This document shows, one piece after another, positions 54,373 to 63,271 of a stretch of 64,000 nucleotides of DNA. The stretch is taken from positions 704,334 to 768,333 of the forward strand of contig NZ_VKKG01000001.1 of assembly GCF_007197885.1 (NCBI RefSeq). The letters run 5' to 3'. The notes beneath the pieces are model-generated. The model saw only the letters and a program-made list of their open reading frames with translations, did no database searches and was not told the origin of the DNA. Both the position numbers and the translations under genes were made by a program. This DNA comes from Tessaracoccus rhinocerotis (lineage in GTDB: Bacteria > Actinomycetota > Actinomycetes > Propionibacteriales > Propionibacteriaceae). Position 1 is the first letter of the stretch. Each line of letters starts with the position of its first letter.

Positions 54373-56013
54373 TCACCGCTTCTGCGAGCGCTGCACCTTG
54401 ATCTTGGTGGTGTTGCCGGTCGAGCGCCCCTGCTTGCGCGCCTTCTCCTCCTCCAGCAGACGGCGCTGCTCCTCCTGCTGCTCCATCATCTGGTCCTTGT
54501 CGAACCCGGAGCGCAGGATGGCGAACGCGATCGCGGCGATCAGCAGCGAAACCCAGGCAGGCAGTCCGAAGACGATCGGCAGGGTCACCAACGCCACCAT
54601 GTCGATGCCGCGGAGCATCGAGAACAGCATGCCCGGGGGCATGGCGCCGACGCCGATCGCGACGATGGGGCCGCCGTAGTCCGCAGGCTTGGCGCTCATC
54701 CAACGGATGGCGGCCAGCAGGCCCGCGATGGCGGTGATCAGCGCCGCGGTGATGCCGGCGATGACGTCGAGCTGCTCGCCGCCGAGGGCGCCAAGGAACG
54801 CGGGCGTGGTGGCCACGCCCCAGATCAGGGCCAGCACCGCGGGCACCACGATGACCGCCGTCTTGATCTGCGCCGGGGAGAACGGGAAGCTGCGCTGCAG
54901 GCCCTTGGTGCGGGTGAGCACGCGCAGGGAGTTCATGAACGGGATCAGCGCCGCCATCAGCACGAGCGCCGAGATCGGCGGGTTGAGCTGCGAGATCCCG
55001 AGGGCCTGGACCGCGTAGGGGACCACCATCGATCCCAGCCACACGACCAACGGCATGGGGTTGCGCCACAGCCGCTGCACGTCGCGCATGATCAGGGCGG
55101 TGGTGCCCTGTCCGGCGCCGCGGGTGGCGCGGACGTGGCCCTTCTGCTTGGCCTTGTGCTCTACGAGGATGTCGCGCACCAGGGCGAAGTCGAGCGCGAA
55201 GGCCGCTCCCTGCATGCCCGCGATCAGCGAGCTGCCGGCGGTGAGCCGCTGCCGACGGATGTTGCGCAGCCTGTGGTGCGCGACCACCATAGACACCAGC
55301 CCGAGGACCAGGCCGGCCCCGGCCACGATGTAGGCGAACTCGACGCTCAGCTGCTCGAGGCCGGCGACCGGGAGCCAGCCCGCCGCGATCCCGACGAGTG
55401 CCAGCAGCGTCGCGACCGCGGCCAGGCCGACGATCCACTGCAGCGTGCTGGTGATCCAGTGCCGCTCGAGGCCCTGCTCGGCCGCGGCGAAGGCGGTCAG
55501 CCCGAACGCACCCAGGCCACCTGCCAGCGCCCAGATGCCGATGTGGGTGAGGGTCGAGCCGGTGAGGGTGGCGATCAGGGCGCTGAACAGTGCGCCGGCG
55601 AAGAACGCGACGGCGAGGGAGGCGACGAGGCGGCCACGCAGGAGCTTGCGGCGGTCCACCGCGGCGTCCATGAGCCAGAAGCCCTCGGCCGCGGAGGCGA
55701 CGATGGGGCCGAACATGCGGCTGGCCACCAGCGTGAAGGCGAGCACGGCGGCGACGGCGGCCCATGGCAGCAGGCCGCGGGCGGCCAGGCAGGAGTCGGT
55801 CTCGCAGCCGGAGACCGACTGCTGGGCCTGGATGATGGAGCTGATCAGCATGGCGCCGATGAGGACCACGCCGAAGACCATGACATAGGCGTCCTGGAGG
55901 GCCTGCAGGATGTTGCGGTCGGCGCGTCCGTGTCGCCAGTCGCGCATCAGCAGCTTCAGCTGCTTCTCGTCGGCCTGACCCACCTCGCCGAACTTCTCGT
56001 CGGTGGCACTCAT
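54373..56013 (-). CDS. ABC transporter permease (ABC-2 like, DUF6297-type)
   Basis: 546 residues with about 12 membrane helices in two halves, each with a cytoplasmic start. It has no known catalytic motif. A cytoplasmic loop near residue 260-290 is basic (KAKQKGHVRATRGAGQG). The C-terminus is a charged coiled stretch with many Glu/Gln/Arg (DQMMEQQEEQRRLLEEEKAR). The ATPase gene overlaps its start by 4 bases, so the two form an exporter or a membrane-quality system. Its substrate is unknown. It sits between menF and menG, but nothing ties it to menaquinone. Confidence 0.75.
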   Translation of the reverse strand: MSATDEKFGEVGQADEKQLKLLMRDWRHGRADRNILQALQDAYVMVFGVVLIGAMLISSIIQAQQSVSGCETDSCLAARGLLPWAAVAAVLAFTLVASRMFGPIVASAAEGFWLMDAAVDRRKLLRGRLVASLAVAFFAGALFSALIATLTGSTLTHIGIWALAGGLGAFGLTAFAAAEQGLERHWITSTLQWIVGLAAVATLLALVGIAAGWLPVAGLEQLSVEFAYIVAGAGLVLGLVSMVVAHHRLRNIRRQRLTAGSSLIAGMQGAAFALDFALVRDILVEHKAKQKGHVRATRGAGQGTTALIMRDVQRLWRNPMPLVVWLGSMVVPYAVQALGISQLNPPISALVLMAALIPFMNSLRVLTRTKGLQRSFPFSPAQIKTAVIVVPAVLALIWGVATTPAFLGALGGEQLDVIAGITAALITAIAGLLAAIRWMSAKPADYGGPIVAIGVGAMPPGMLFSMLRGIDMVALVTLPIVFGLPAWVSLLIAAIAFAILRSGFDKDQMMEQQEEQRRLLEEEKARKQGRSTGNTTKIKVQRSQKR

Positions 56014-56663
56014 CCGCGCGGCTCCCCCAGTCGGACCTCGCGGGCGTTGATCGCCTTCAACAGCGCCGGCTCGTGGCTGGCGAGCACGATCGCGAGACCA
56101 TCGGCGAGCTCCTCGCGGAGCCGGTTGCCGAGCCACTCGATGCCCTCGACGTCGAGGCGCTGCTCGGGCTCGTCCATCACGAGGAGGCGGCGCGGCCGCA
56201 CGAAGGCCGTCGCCAGGGCCAGCCGGCGGCGCTGACCGGAGGAGAGGGTGTTCGGCAGCTGCGACGCCTGCGGGACGAGCTGCACCTCCTCGAGGACCTC
56301 GTCCACGAGCGCGTCGGGCTCGTGGATGCCGTGCGCCCGCGCGAGCAGGTCGAGGTGCTCGACCACCGAGAGGTCGGGGAAGAAGTCGAGGTCGTCGATG
56401 ACGGTGGCCACGGATCTGCGGATCTCGGGGTTGGTCTCGTTCATCTTGGTGCCAAGCACCTTCACCGAGCCGTCGTCGGGCTTGTCGGCCCCGACGATGC
56501 AACGCAGCACCGTGGACTTGCCGGCACCGTTGCGGCCGGTCAGGGCCACGGCCTCGCCGGCATGGACCTTGAGATCGAGTCCCTCCACGATCGTCACGGG
56601 CCCGTAGGCCTTCTTCAACTTCTCGACTGTCAGGACCACTTCGCGCTTCGCCACGGCCCCCAT
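56010..56663 (-). CDS. ABC transporter ATP-binding protein
   Basis: 217 residues from the ATG at 56663 (a GTG nine bases further in is an alternative). Walker A is LTGRNGAGKST, the signature LSSGQRRRLAL, and Walker B LLVMDEPEQRLD; the catalytic position after DEP is Glu. The switch histidine is in LASHEPALL. It overlaps the permease by 4 bases and is divergent from menG. Confidence 0.9.
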   Translation of the reverse strand: MGAVAKREVVLTVEKLKKAYGPVTIVEGLDLKVHAGEAVALTGRNGAGKSTVLRCIVGADKPDDGSVKVLGTKMNETNPEIRRSVATVIDDLDFFPDLSVVEHLDLLARAHGIHEPDALVDEVLEEVQLVPQASQLPNTLSSGQRRRLALATAFVRPRRLLVMDEPEQRLDVEGIEWLGNRLREELADGLAIVLASHEPALLKAINAREVRLGEPRG

Positions 56664-56727
56664 TGTTCCCCATCGGGTCGAAAGCCTGCGAACTGCACCT
56701 GTCGTTGCGCGGCGATAGGCTGAGGGG

Positions 56728-57423
56728 ATGCAGCACACGCGAGCGGACCTCAACAAGCAGACGGCCGAGGTATCGGCCATGTTCGACGGCGTCGCGGAGC
56801 GTTACGACCTGCTCAACAGCATCCTCTCCTTCGGCCAGGACCGCGCCTGGCGCAGGGCCACCGTCGCCGCCGTGGCACCTCGCCCGGGCGAGCGGATCCT
56901 CGACCTGGCCGCCGGCACCGCCAAGTCCTCCACCCCCTTCGCCGACGCCGGGGCGGTCGTCTTCCCCACGGACCTGTCCATGGGCATGCTGCGCGTCGGC
57001 AAGTCGCACCAGCCCGGGCTCGACTTCGTCAACGGCGACGCCCTGCACCTGCCCTACGCCGACGAGGTCTTCGACGCCGTCACGATCTCCTACGGCCTGC
57101 GCAACGTGGAGCGCACCGTGGAGGCGCTGGCCGAGCTGCACCGCGTGACCAGGCCGGGTGGCCGGATCGTCGTGAACGAGTTCTCCACGCCCACCGCCGG
57201 GGTCTTCCGGTTCCTCTACGAGGAGGTCGCCCTGCGCGCCGTGCCGCTGGTGGCGAGGATCTCCAGCAACCCCGTCGCCTACGGCTACCTCGCCGAGTCC
57301 ATCCTCGCGTGGCCTGACCAGGCCGGGCTGGCCGACCTGATGGTCGCCGCCGGCTGGCGCGACGTCGAGTGGCAGAACCTGACCGGCGGCATCATCGCGC
57401 TGCACCGCGCCCGGAAGCACTGA
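56728..57423 (+). CDS. menG: Demethylmenaquinone methyltransferase
   Basis: 231 residues. UbiE/MenG family: [33 protein letters not shown] and [39 protein letters not shown] are diagnostic. The SAM motif is [12 protein letters not shown], with Ala where GTG is usual. It methylates demethylmenaquinone with SAM in the last step of menaquinone synthesis. A -10-like TAGGCT (56716-56721) puts the transcript start at the ATG. The next gene starts on the last base of its stop. Confidence 0.94.
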   Translation: MQHTRADLNKQTAEVSAMFDGVAERYDLLNSILSFGQDRAWRRATVAAVAPRPGERILDLAAGTAKSSTPFADAGAVVFPTDLSMGMLRVGKSHQPGLDFVNGDALHLPYADEVFDAVTISYGLRNVERTVEALAELHRVTRPGGRIVVNEFSTPTAGVFRFLYEEVALRAVPLVARISSNPVAYGYLAESILAWPDQAGLADLMVAAGWRDVEWQNLTGGIIALHRARKH

Positions 57424-59138
57424 TGGCAGAGTTCACCCTCGGCTCCTACGCGGCCCGCAGCTGCCCGGTCAAGACGTTCAACGACTTCGACCCGACACTG
57501 CAGCAGCCCGCCCTCGACCACTCGCTGCGCGAATCGTTCCAGGGCGGCGAGGACCAGCGCAAGCTCGTGCTCGCGAGCATCGTGGAGCAGGACTCGAGCG
57601 TGGTGGACCTGCGCTCGCTGGGAACCGACCACTGGGCCGAGCTCGAGGCCTCCACCCTGGGGGCGATGTCCGACGGGGCCGATGTAGTGGTGGGCGGCGT
57701 GCTGCCGCTGGACCTCGCCGGGCACCGCAGCGGCAGGGCCGACGTGCTCGTCCGCGGCGACGACACCCCCGACGGGCGTCCCGGCTACTGGCCCATGCGG
57801 ATCAAGAACTACAAGGTGCTGGAGCGCCAGGTGGGCTGCACGGACCTGCAGTACTCCACCATCGACGACCTCGGGGCCATGCAGGTGCTGCCTGACCTGC
57901 GCTACCGCGCCTACCGGCAGGCAGCGCTCCTCGAACTGGCACACGTGTGGCGGTTGCTGGAGACGGCGGGCTTCGCCTCAGCGACCCCGCTGGCGGGCAT
58001 CGTCGGCACGGACAAGCCGCACAGCCCCGGGGAGGGCCCCGCCGTGGCGTGGGTCCGGCTGGACCACCGGTTCCTGCGCACCTTCTCCCGCACCTCCCCC
58101 ACCGGGCACCGGATGCGCTCGGCCCTCGAGCGCTACGACCACGAGCACGGCTTCCGCGTCCACGTCGCCGAGCAGGCCATGCGGCGCACGGGCGTCGACG
58201 ATCCCGAGCCCGTGGTTCGTCCCATCCGGGTCAAGGAGTGCGAGTGGTGCGCCTGGTGGGAGGTCTGCCGCCCGCGGATGGACGACGACGACCTCTCGCT
58301 GCGGATCTCCAAGACCCCCCTCGACGTGCGGGAGCTGCAGACCCTGATGGGTCTGGGCATCGGCACGGTCGCGGAGCTGGCAGAGGCCGACATCGAGGCG
58401 ATCCTGCCGCAGTACCTGCCGCTGACCGCGCACCGGGACCACTCGGAGCAGCGCCTGCGCACCGCCGCCCGGCGCGCCCGGATGCTCGCAGCCGGCGTCG
58501 AGCTCGAACGGGTCTCCTCCGACCCGATCGCCGTGCCCCGCTCGGACGTCGAGATCGACCTGGACATCGAGACCGCGGAGCGCGACGTCACCTACCTGTG
58601 GGGGGTCCTGGTCACGGACCGGCGCAGTGGGGAGCAGTACTACGAACACTTCAGCGCGTTCGCCGACCAGTCGGGGGACGAGGAGGTCCAGCTTGCCGTG
58701 CGGTTCGCCCGGTGGTTGGTGGACTTCGTCGCGGCCCACCCGGAGGCGCTGGTGTTCCACTACAGCGACTACGAGACGGTGCACCTGCGCCGCCTCGCCG
58801 AGCGCAGCAACCACCCCGACCTGGTTGCGGCCTGTGGCCTCGTGCGCGACCACTTCGTGGACCTGTTCGGCCACGTGCGCGACAACTTCGTCGGCGTCGA
58901 CGGCCTCGGCCTGAAGGTGGTGGCCCGCAAGGGTGCCGGCTTCAACTGGCGCGACGACGACGCGGGCGGCCTGAACTCGCAGACCTGGTTCGCGGCCTCG
59001 ATCAGCGCAGGGACCGACGCCGGGCGCGCCGCCGCCCGCACCCGGGTGCTGGAGTACAACGAGGACGACGTGCGCGCCACGTGGGCCGTGCGCGAGTGGC
59101 TCGACGGCGTCGACGCCGGACCCCCGGCCGGCGACTGA
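57423..59138 (+). CDS. RecB-like nuclease of the TM0106 family
   Basis: 571 residues from the ATG at 57423, sharing one base with the menG stop. The N-terminal PD-(D/E)XK-like half has GRADVLVRGDD, YWPMRIKNYKVL and a Cys-rich segment KECEWCAWWEVC that may hold an Fe-S cluster, as in RecB/AddB-type nucleases. The C-terminal half is RNase_H_2-like, with VEIDLDIETAERDVTYLWGV and LEYNEDDVRATWAVREWL (DxE ... D). The family is known from Thermotoga TM0106 and occurs widely, but its cellular role is undetermined. It is cotranscribed with menG. Confidence 0.88.
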   Translation: MAEFTLGSYAARSCPVKTFNDFDPTLQQPALDHSLRESFQGGEDQRKLVLASIVEQDSSVVDLRSLGTDHWAELEASTLGAMSDGADVVVGGVLPLDLAGHRSGRADVLVRGDDTPDGRPGYWPMRIKNYKVLERQVGCTDLQYSTIDDLGAMQVLPDLRYRAYRQAALLELAHVWRLLETAGFASATPLAGIVGTDKPHSPGEGPAVAWVRLDHRFLRTFSRTSPTGHRMRSALERYDHEHGFRVHVAEQAMRRTGVDDPEPVVRPIRVKECEWCAWWEVCRPRMDDDDLSLRISKTPLDVRELQTLMGLGIGTVAELAEADIEAILPQYLPLTAHRDHSEQRLRTAARRARMLAAGVELERVSSDPIAVPRSDVEIDLDIETAERDVTYLWGVLVTDRRSGEQYYEHFSAFADQSGDEEVQLAVRFARWLVDFVAAHPEALVFHYSDYETVHLRRLAERSNHPDLVAACGLVRDHFVDLFGHVRDNFVGVDGLGLKVVARKGAGFNWRDDDAGGLNSQTWFAASISAGTDAGRAAARTRVLEYNEDDVRATWAVREWLDGVDAGPPAGD

Positions 59139-59152
59139 CTCCCCCGCGCGTC

Positions 59153-59938
59153 CTAGGCGATGGCGGCGGTCCTGCGGCGACGCACGAGGAACGCCACCAG
59201 GCTCAGTAGCACCAGCACCACTGCCACGGCGGCGGCAACGGCAACGGGGACCGACTGCGGGTCTCCGGCGGTGCGTCCGATCGCGATCCAGGTGAACGCC
59301 CACGCCATGGCGCCGGCGATGGCCACTCGCGGACCGAAGGCCCACTGGTAGAGACCGTGCAGGGCGGCCGCGACTGCGATCACGATGACGGCGAGGACCG
59401 CAGCAAGGGACCCCTCCGGCTCCCATCCCGACGCCGCACCGGCTGCCGCGATGTTGGCGCAGGACGCGGCGGTCACCCAGCCGAGGTGAAGTCCGTGGGT
59501 GCCGTCCACGACGATCCGCGCGGGCCACGAGTCGTCGGGGTTGCGGTGCAGGTTGCGCACCAGCAGGCCGAGCACCAGCGCGAGGGCGAGGATGACGACG
59601 ACGCTGAGCCAGATCAGGTCCGCCTGGGTCACCAGGAGCCAGGAAGAGTTCAGGATCAGGCTCGCGCCGGCGAGCCAACCGATCGAGCGTTCCCGCTCGG
59701 AGGACGCGTTGCGCGGCAGCCACTGCCACACGACGTAGGCGATGAGGCCGGCGTAGATGAGGCTCCAGATGGAGAAGGCGGGCCCGTCGGGGGCCAGCAG
59801 CGTCGCCTCGTCCGACAACGCACCGCCGGCGGACTCGGCCACCCGTTGCCCGATGACCCCCGTGCCGAAGAGCAGGCCGACTGCGCAGAACACGGCGCTG
59901 GCGGTGACGAACAGGCGGCGCAACAAGTCTCGGTGCAT
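59153..59938 (-). CDS. TspO/MBR-like tryptophan-rich membrane protein
   Basis: 261 residues from the ATG at 59938, about seven hydrophobic segments. Tryptophan-rich stretches FSIWSLIYAGLIAYVVWQW, NSSWLLVTQ and LHLGWVTAA are reminiscent of the TspO (mitochondrial benzodiazepine receptor) fold, although the protein is longer than the usual 160 residues. A function in tetrapyrrole or stress sensing is suggested for TspO proteins but is not supported by the neighbours. It ends 15 bases after the convergent nuclease gene. Confidence 0.7.
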   Translation of the reverse strand: MHRDLLRRLFVTASAVFCAVGLLFGTGVIGQRVAESAGGALSDEATLLAPDGPAFSIWSLIYAGLIAYVVWQWLPRNASSERERSIGWLAGASLILNSSWLLVTQADLIWLSVVVILALALVLGLLVRNLHRNPDDSWPARIVVDGTHGLHLGWVTAASCANIAAAGAASGWEPEGSLAAVLAVIVIAVAAALHGLYQWAFGPRVAIAGAMAWAFTWIAIGRTAGDPQSVPVAVAAAVAVVLVLLSLVAFLVRRRRTAAIA

Positions 59939-60084
59939 GTCCCGACGATACCCGTGAGGGGGTCCCACCCATCCCGCGAGCGCATGGCAGTCAGACCTGG
60001 GTCCACGAATCTCACCCCCGTCTGGCGATGGCCCCCGGGCCGCCCTATGCTCATCGCAGATCGCGTTACATAGAAGGGGTGGGG

Positions 60085-60810
60085 ATGGATGCGGAGCCGG
60101 CTGTCGAGACCAAGGACCTGAGCAAGGTCTACCGCGTCGGTGGATCGCCCGTCGTGGCTCTGAACCGGGTGAATCTCAGCATCCCCCGCGGCAGCTTCAC
60201 CGCGGTGGTCGGCACCTCCGGCTCGGGGAAGTCCACCTTGCTCAACATGCTCGGCGGGCTCGAGCTCCCCACACACGGCCAGGTCCACGTCGCCGGGCAC
60301 CGACTCGAGACCATGAGCGAGACGGAACTCGTGCGCTTCAGGCGGGAGAACGTCGGCTTCATCTTCCAGTCGTTCAACCTGATCGAGTCCCAGACCGCCC
60401 TCGACAACGTGGCGATGCCGCTGTCGTTCCGCGGCTGGTCGAGGCAGCGTCGCAGGGAACGCGCCCGGCTGGTGCTGCACCAGCTCGGTCTGGGCCACCA
60501 CCTGCACCACAAGCCGTCCCAGCTCTCGGGCGGGCAACAGCAGCGGGTGGGCATCGCGCGCGCCCTGGCCGTGCAGCCGTCGATCGTCTTCGCCGACGAG
60601 CCCACCGGCAACCTCGACTCGAGGACGGCCGAGCAGACCCTGAACCTGTTCCGCGCCGTCGTGCGCCGGTTCAACCAGACCTGGGTGATGGTCACCCACG
60701 ACCAGCACCTCGCCAGCTTCGCCGACACCATCGTCTCCATCAGCGACGGGCGCATCAGCAACATCACTCAAGTCGAGCACGACGACACCCTCCGGAAGGT
60801 CGCAACATGA
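60085..60810 (+). CDS. MacB/LolD-type ABC transporter ATP-binding protein
   Basis: 241 residues from an ATG with AGAAGG upstream. Walker A is VVGTSGSGKST, the Q-loop FIFQSFNLIESQTALDNVAMPLSF, the signature [16 protein letters not shown], and Walker B IVFADEPTGNLDS, the LolD/MacB-specific form. The switch histidine is in VMVTHDQHL. It overlaps the surface-protein gene by 4 bases and belongs to a three-gene operon with the FtsX-like permease encoded at 61925-63271. Confidence 0.94.
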   Translation: MDAEPAVETKDLSKVYRVGGSPVVALNRVNLSIPRGSFTAVVGTSGSGKSTLLNMLGGLELPTHGQVHVAGHRLETMSETELVRFRRENVGFIFQSFNLIESQTALDNVAMPLSFRGWSRQRRRERARLVLHQLGLGHHLHHKPSQLSGGQQQRVGIARALAVQPSIVFADEPTGNLDSRTAEQTLNLFRAVVRRFNQTWVMVTHDQHLASFADTIVSISDGRISNITQVEHDDTLRKVAT

Positions 60811-61916
60811 AGCTTCTCCGACCCCTGGCGCTGCTGGCAGCGCTGTGCCTGGCACTCCTGGCGCCGGTCCACGCCCACGCCGGCAACGGCACCGACGGCC
60901 TGGTCACCGAGGACGGCGCCGGCGTCGGTGCGGGCTCCGGCGACGGGACCGGCGGGGATGCCGGCGACGGTGGTGGCGCACCGGAGGGCCCGGCCGGGGT
61001 CTCCGTGCCCAGGGTGATGCTCACCGAGTTCATCAACGTGCCGCTGGAGGTGACCGCGGGGGACGCGGTGACCGTCTCGTTCACGCTGCAGAACATGTCG
61101 CGCAGCACGCGCGTGAACAACCTGCGGGTCACCCTGTCATCCGACGAGGCGGGCGCCTTCCTGCCCGTCAACGGCTCCGCCTCCACCTACATCTCCACGA
61201 TCCGCGCCGAAGGGTCCGTGACCCGCGAGATGACGCTGCGCACGATGCCGTCGCTCGAGGAGAAGCCCTACTCACTGACGTTGCGGATCGAGTACGAGGA
61301 CGCGCGGGCCAACGCGTTCGAGTCCACCGAGCAGGTGGCGATCGTGGTCCGGCAGACGGTGCGCGCCGACACCTCGACCGCACAGGTGATGCCGGAGGCC
61401 ATCATGGCCGGCCAGCAGGCGTCGGTCAGCTTCAGCATCAACAACCTCGGCAGGAACAAGCTGTTCAACGCACGGGTCACGGTGCCGGAGGGCCAGGGCC
61501 TGGCGGCCCAGGAGGTCTTCGTCGGCACCATCGACGCAGGGGCCTCGGGAGCCGTGGACATGACGGTGCAGTCGCTGGAGGAGACCCCCGGGCCCGTCAC
61601 CGTCCAGGTCAGCTACGAGGACGCGGCCGGCGTGGTGACCACCCTGGACAAGGAACTGGCCCTCGTGGTGCAGCCGGAGATGCTCCCCGAGGAGGAGTTC
61701 CCCGTCGAGGAGGAGTTCCCGGTGGAGGAGGAGTCCGGATTGCTGGGCGGGATCCCGGCCGGGGTGGTGGCGATCGCCGCGGCAGTGTTGGTGCTGCTGC
61801 TGGCGCTCGTGATGTTCCTGGTGGGTCGCAGCCGCAGGCGGCGCCGCGCCCGGGAGAAGGACTCGGACATGGCCCTGCTCGACGGTGACCCACTGCTCCC
61901 CACAGACGTCGCGTAG
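60807..61916 (+). CDS. Secreted, membrane-anchored CARDB/Ig-like accessory protein
   Basis: 369 residues. Signal peptide about 1-25, a Gly/Asp-rich linker (26-65), then two Ig-like repeats. Both follow the pattern PLEVTAGDAVTVSFTLQNMSRS...NNLRVTLS and PEAIMAGQQASVSFSINNLGRN...NARVTVPEG, typical of NEW3/CARDB-type domains. A Glu-rich (EEEFPVEEE) stretch leads to one membrane helix (about 314-340) and a basic cytoplasmic tail. It replaces the MacA-like adaptor of Gram-negative systems in position, but has no coiled coil. It probably acts as the extracellular partner of the exporter. Confidence 0.8.
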   Translation: MKLLRPLALLAALCLALLAPVHAHAGNGTDGLVTEDGAGVGAGSGDGTGGDAGDGGGAPEGPAGVSVPRVMLTEFINVPLEVTAGDAVTVSFTLQNMSRSTRVNNLRVTLSSDEAGAFLPVNGSASTYISTIRAEGSVTREMTLRTMPSLEEKPYSLTLRIEYEDARANAFESTEQVAIVVRQTVRADTSTAQVMPEAIMAGQQASVSFSINNLGRNKLFNARVTVPEGQGLAAQEVFVGTIDAGASGAVDMTVQSLEETPGPVTVQVSYEDAAGVVTTLDKELALVVQPEMLPEEEFPVEEEFPVEEESGLLGGIPAGVVAIAAAVLVLLLALVMFLVGRSRRRRRAREKDSDMALLDGDPLLPTDVA

Positions 61917-61924
61917 GTCCCGGC

Positions 61925-63271
61925 ATGCGCTTCGGCGACCTGGTCCGCTCCAGCCTCACCAGCCTGTGGCAGCGGAAGTTCCGAACCTCGCTCACGGTGA
62001 TGGGCGTGGTGATCGGGACCATGGCAGTGGTGGTCATGGTCTCGCTCGGTGTGGGGTTGTCGAAGGCCCAGCTCGACTCCATCGAGCAGTACGCCAGCCT
62101 CCGCCAGATCACCGTCCACGCCACCTCGATGATGGAGGGCGAGCCGGATGCCGACGTGGTGGCCATGGACGACAACCTGGTGGCCGAGCTGGAGTCGCTG
62201 CCGGGGGTCTCCGACGTCTGGCCGGTCTACTTCGCCGACGCGGAGGTCAACCTGCGGGGGACGGTCAACTGGATGCAGCTCATGGGGGTCCCGCACTCGA
62301 TGCTGGAGTCCCTCGACGTGGAGTTCGCCTCCGGCGGTGTCCCCGAGGTGGGAGCACCGCTGGCCCTGGTGGCCGGCGACAAGGTGGGCGAGATGTACTT
62401 CTGGGACCCGGTCACCGGCATGCCGCTCGAGGTGGACATGGCCACCGAGCAGTTCTTCGTGACCTTCCCCGGCGGCGCCGGACCGGGCGAGCCGCAACCC
62501 GGCGGGGGCGACGGTGAGGACCCGGTCACGGTGGCGCCGCCGCAGAAGTTCCTGGTCCCCGTCGCGGGTGTCCTGGCGGGCGAGGAGATGGAGTGGGGCC
62601 AGCACTCGGGGATGCTGTACGTGGACATGGCAGCCCTGGTCAGGACGCTGGAGGAGGCGTTCCCGGGCAAGGCCCTGCCCGGCCAGCCGGCCACCCCCAG
62701 CGGCAAACCGGTCGGCGCCTTCGTCTACTCGCAACTGGTGCTCATGGCCGACGACGTCGCGGCCGCCAAGGAGTTGACCACGTCCCTGCGGGAGCAGGGC
62801 TACCAGATCGACGCAGCCGTGGAGTGGATGGACCAGATGGAGCAGCAGTCGGCTCTGATCCAGGCCGTCTTCGGCGGCATCGGGCTGATCTCGCTCCTGG
62901 TGGCCGCCATCGGCATCGCGAACACGATGCTGATGAGCGTCTACGAGCGCACCCGCGAGATCGGCATCATGAAGGTCCTGGGCGCGGCCCTGCGCGACAT
63001 CCGCAACATGTTCCTGCTGGAGTCGGCGTGCATCGGGTTCTTCGGCGGCTTCTTCGGGCTGCTGCTGAGCCTGGCCGTCTCCGCGGTGCTGAACGCCACC
63101 CTCGGCGGCGCCATGGACATGGGCATGGGCGCCAGCGAGCTCTCGGTCATCCCCGCATGGCTCGCCCTGGGCGCGGTGGCTTTCTCCACGCTCATCGGCA
63201 CGGTCGCGGGACTGGTCCCCGCCCAGCGGGCGATGCGGCTCAGCGCGCTGGGAGCGATTCGCGCGCAGTGA
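61925..63271 (+). CDS. MacB-like FtsX-family ABC permease
   Basis: 448 residues, a Type VII ABC topology. The first helix (about 20-42) is followed by a MacB_PCD-like periplasmic domain of about 230 residues, interrupted by a Gly/Pro-rich low-complexity loop ([18 protein letters not shown]) near residue 185-200. Three C-terminal helices form the FtsX domain: [30 protein letters not shown] and [34 protein letters not shown]. Such permeases couple ATP use to mechanical work on extracellular partners. Its 3' end overlaps the convergent pntB by 32 bases. Confidence 0.92.
   Translation: MRFGDLVRSSLTSLWQRKFRTSLTVMGVVIGTMAVVVMVSLGVGLSKAQLDSIEQYASLRQITVHATSMMEGEPDADVVAMDDNLVAELESLPGVSDVWPVYFADAEVNLRGTVNWMQLMGVPHSMLESLDVEFASGGVPEVGAPLALVAGDKVGEMYFWDPVTGMPLEVDMATEQFFVTFPGGAGPGEPQPGGGDGEDPVTVAPPQKFLVPVAGVLAGEEMEWGQHSGMLYVDMAALVRTLEEAFPGKALPGQPATPSGKPVGAFVYSQLVLMADDVAAAKELTTSLREQGYQIDAAVEWMDQMEQQSALIQAVFGGIGLISLLVAAIGIANTMLMSVYERTREIGIMKVLGAALRDIRNMFLLESACIGFFGGFFGLLLSLAVSAVLNATLGGAMDMGMGASELSVIPAWLALGAVAFSTLIGTVAGLVPAQRAMRLSALGAIRAQ

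Noticed and set aside
54373-57420. A 1015-residue minus-strand frame covering the ABC permease and reading on through the ATPase and menG regions
   Set aside because: Only 54373-56013 is coding in this frame; upstream it is out of frame with the ATPase gene and antisense to menG.
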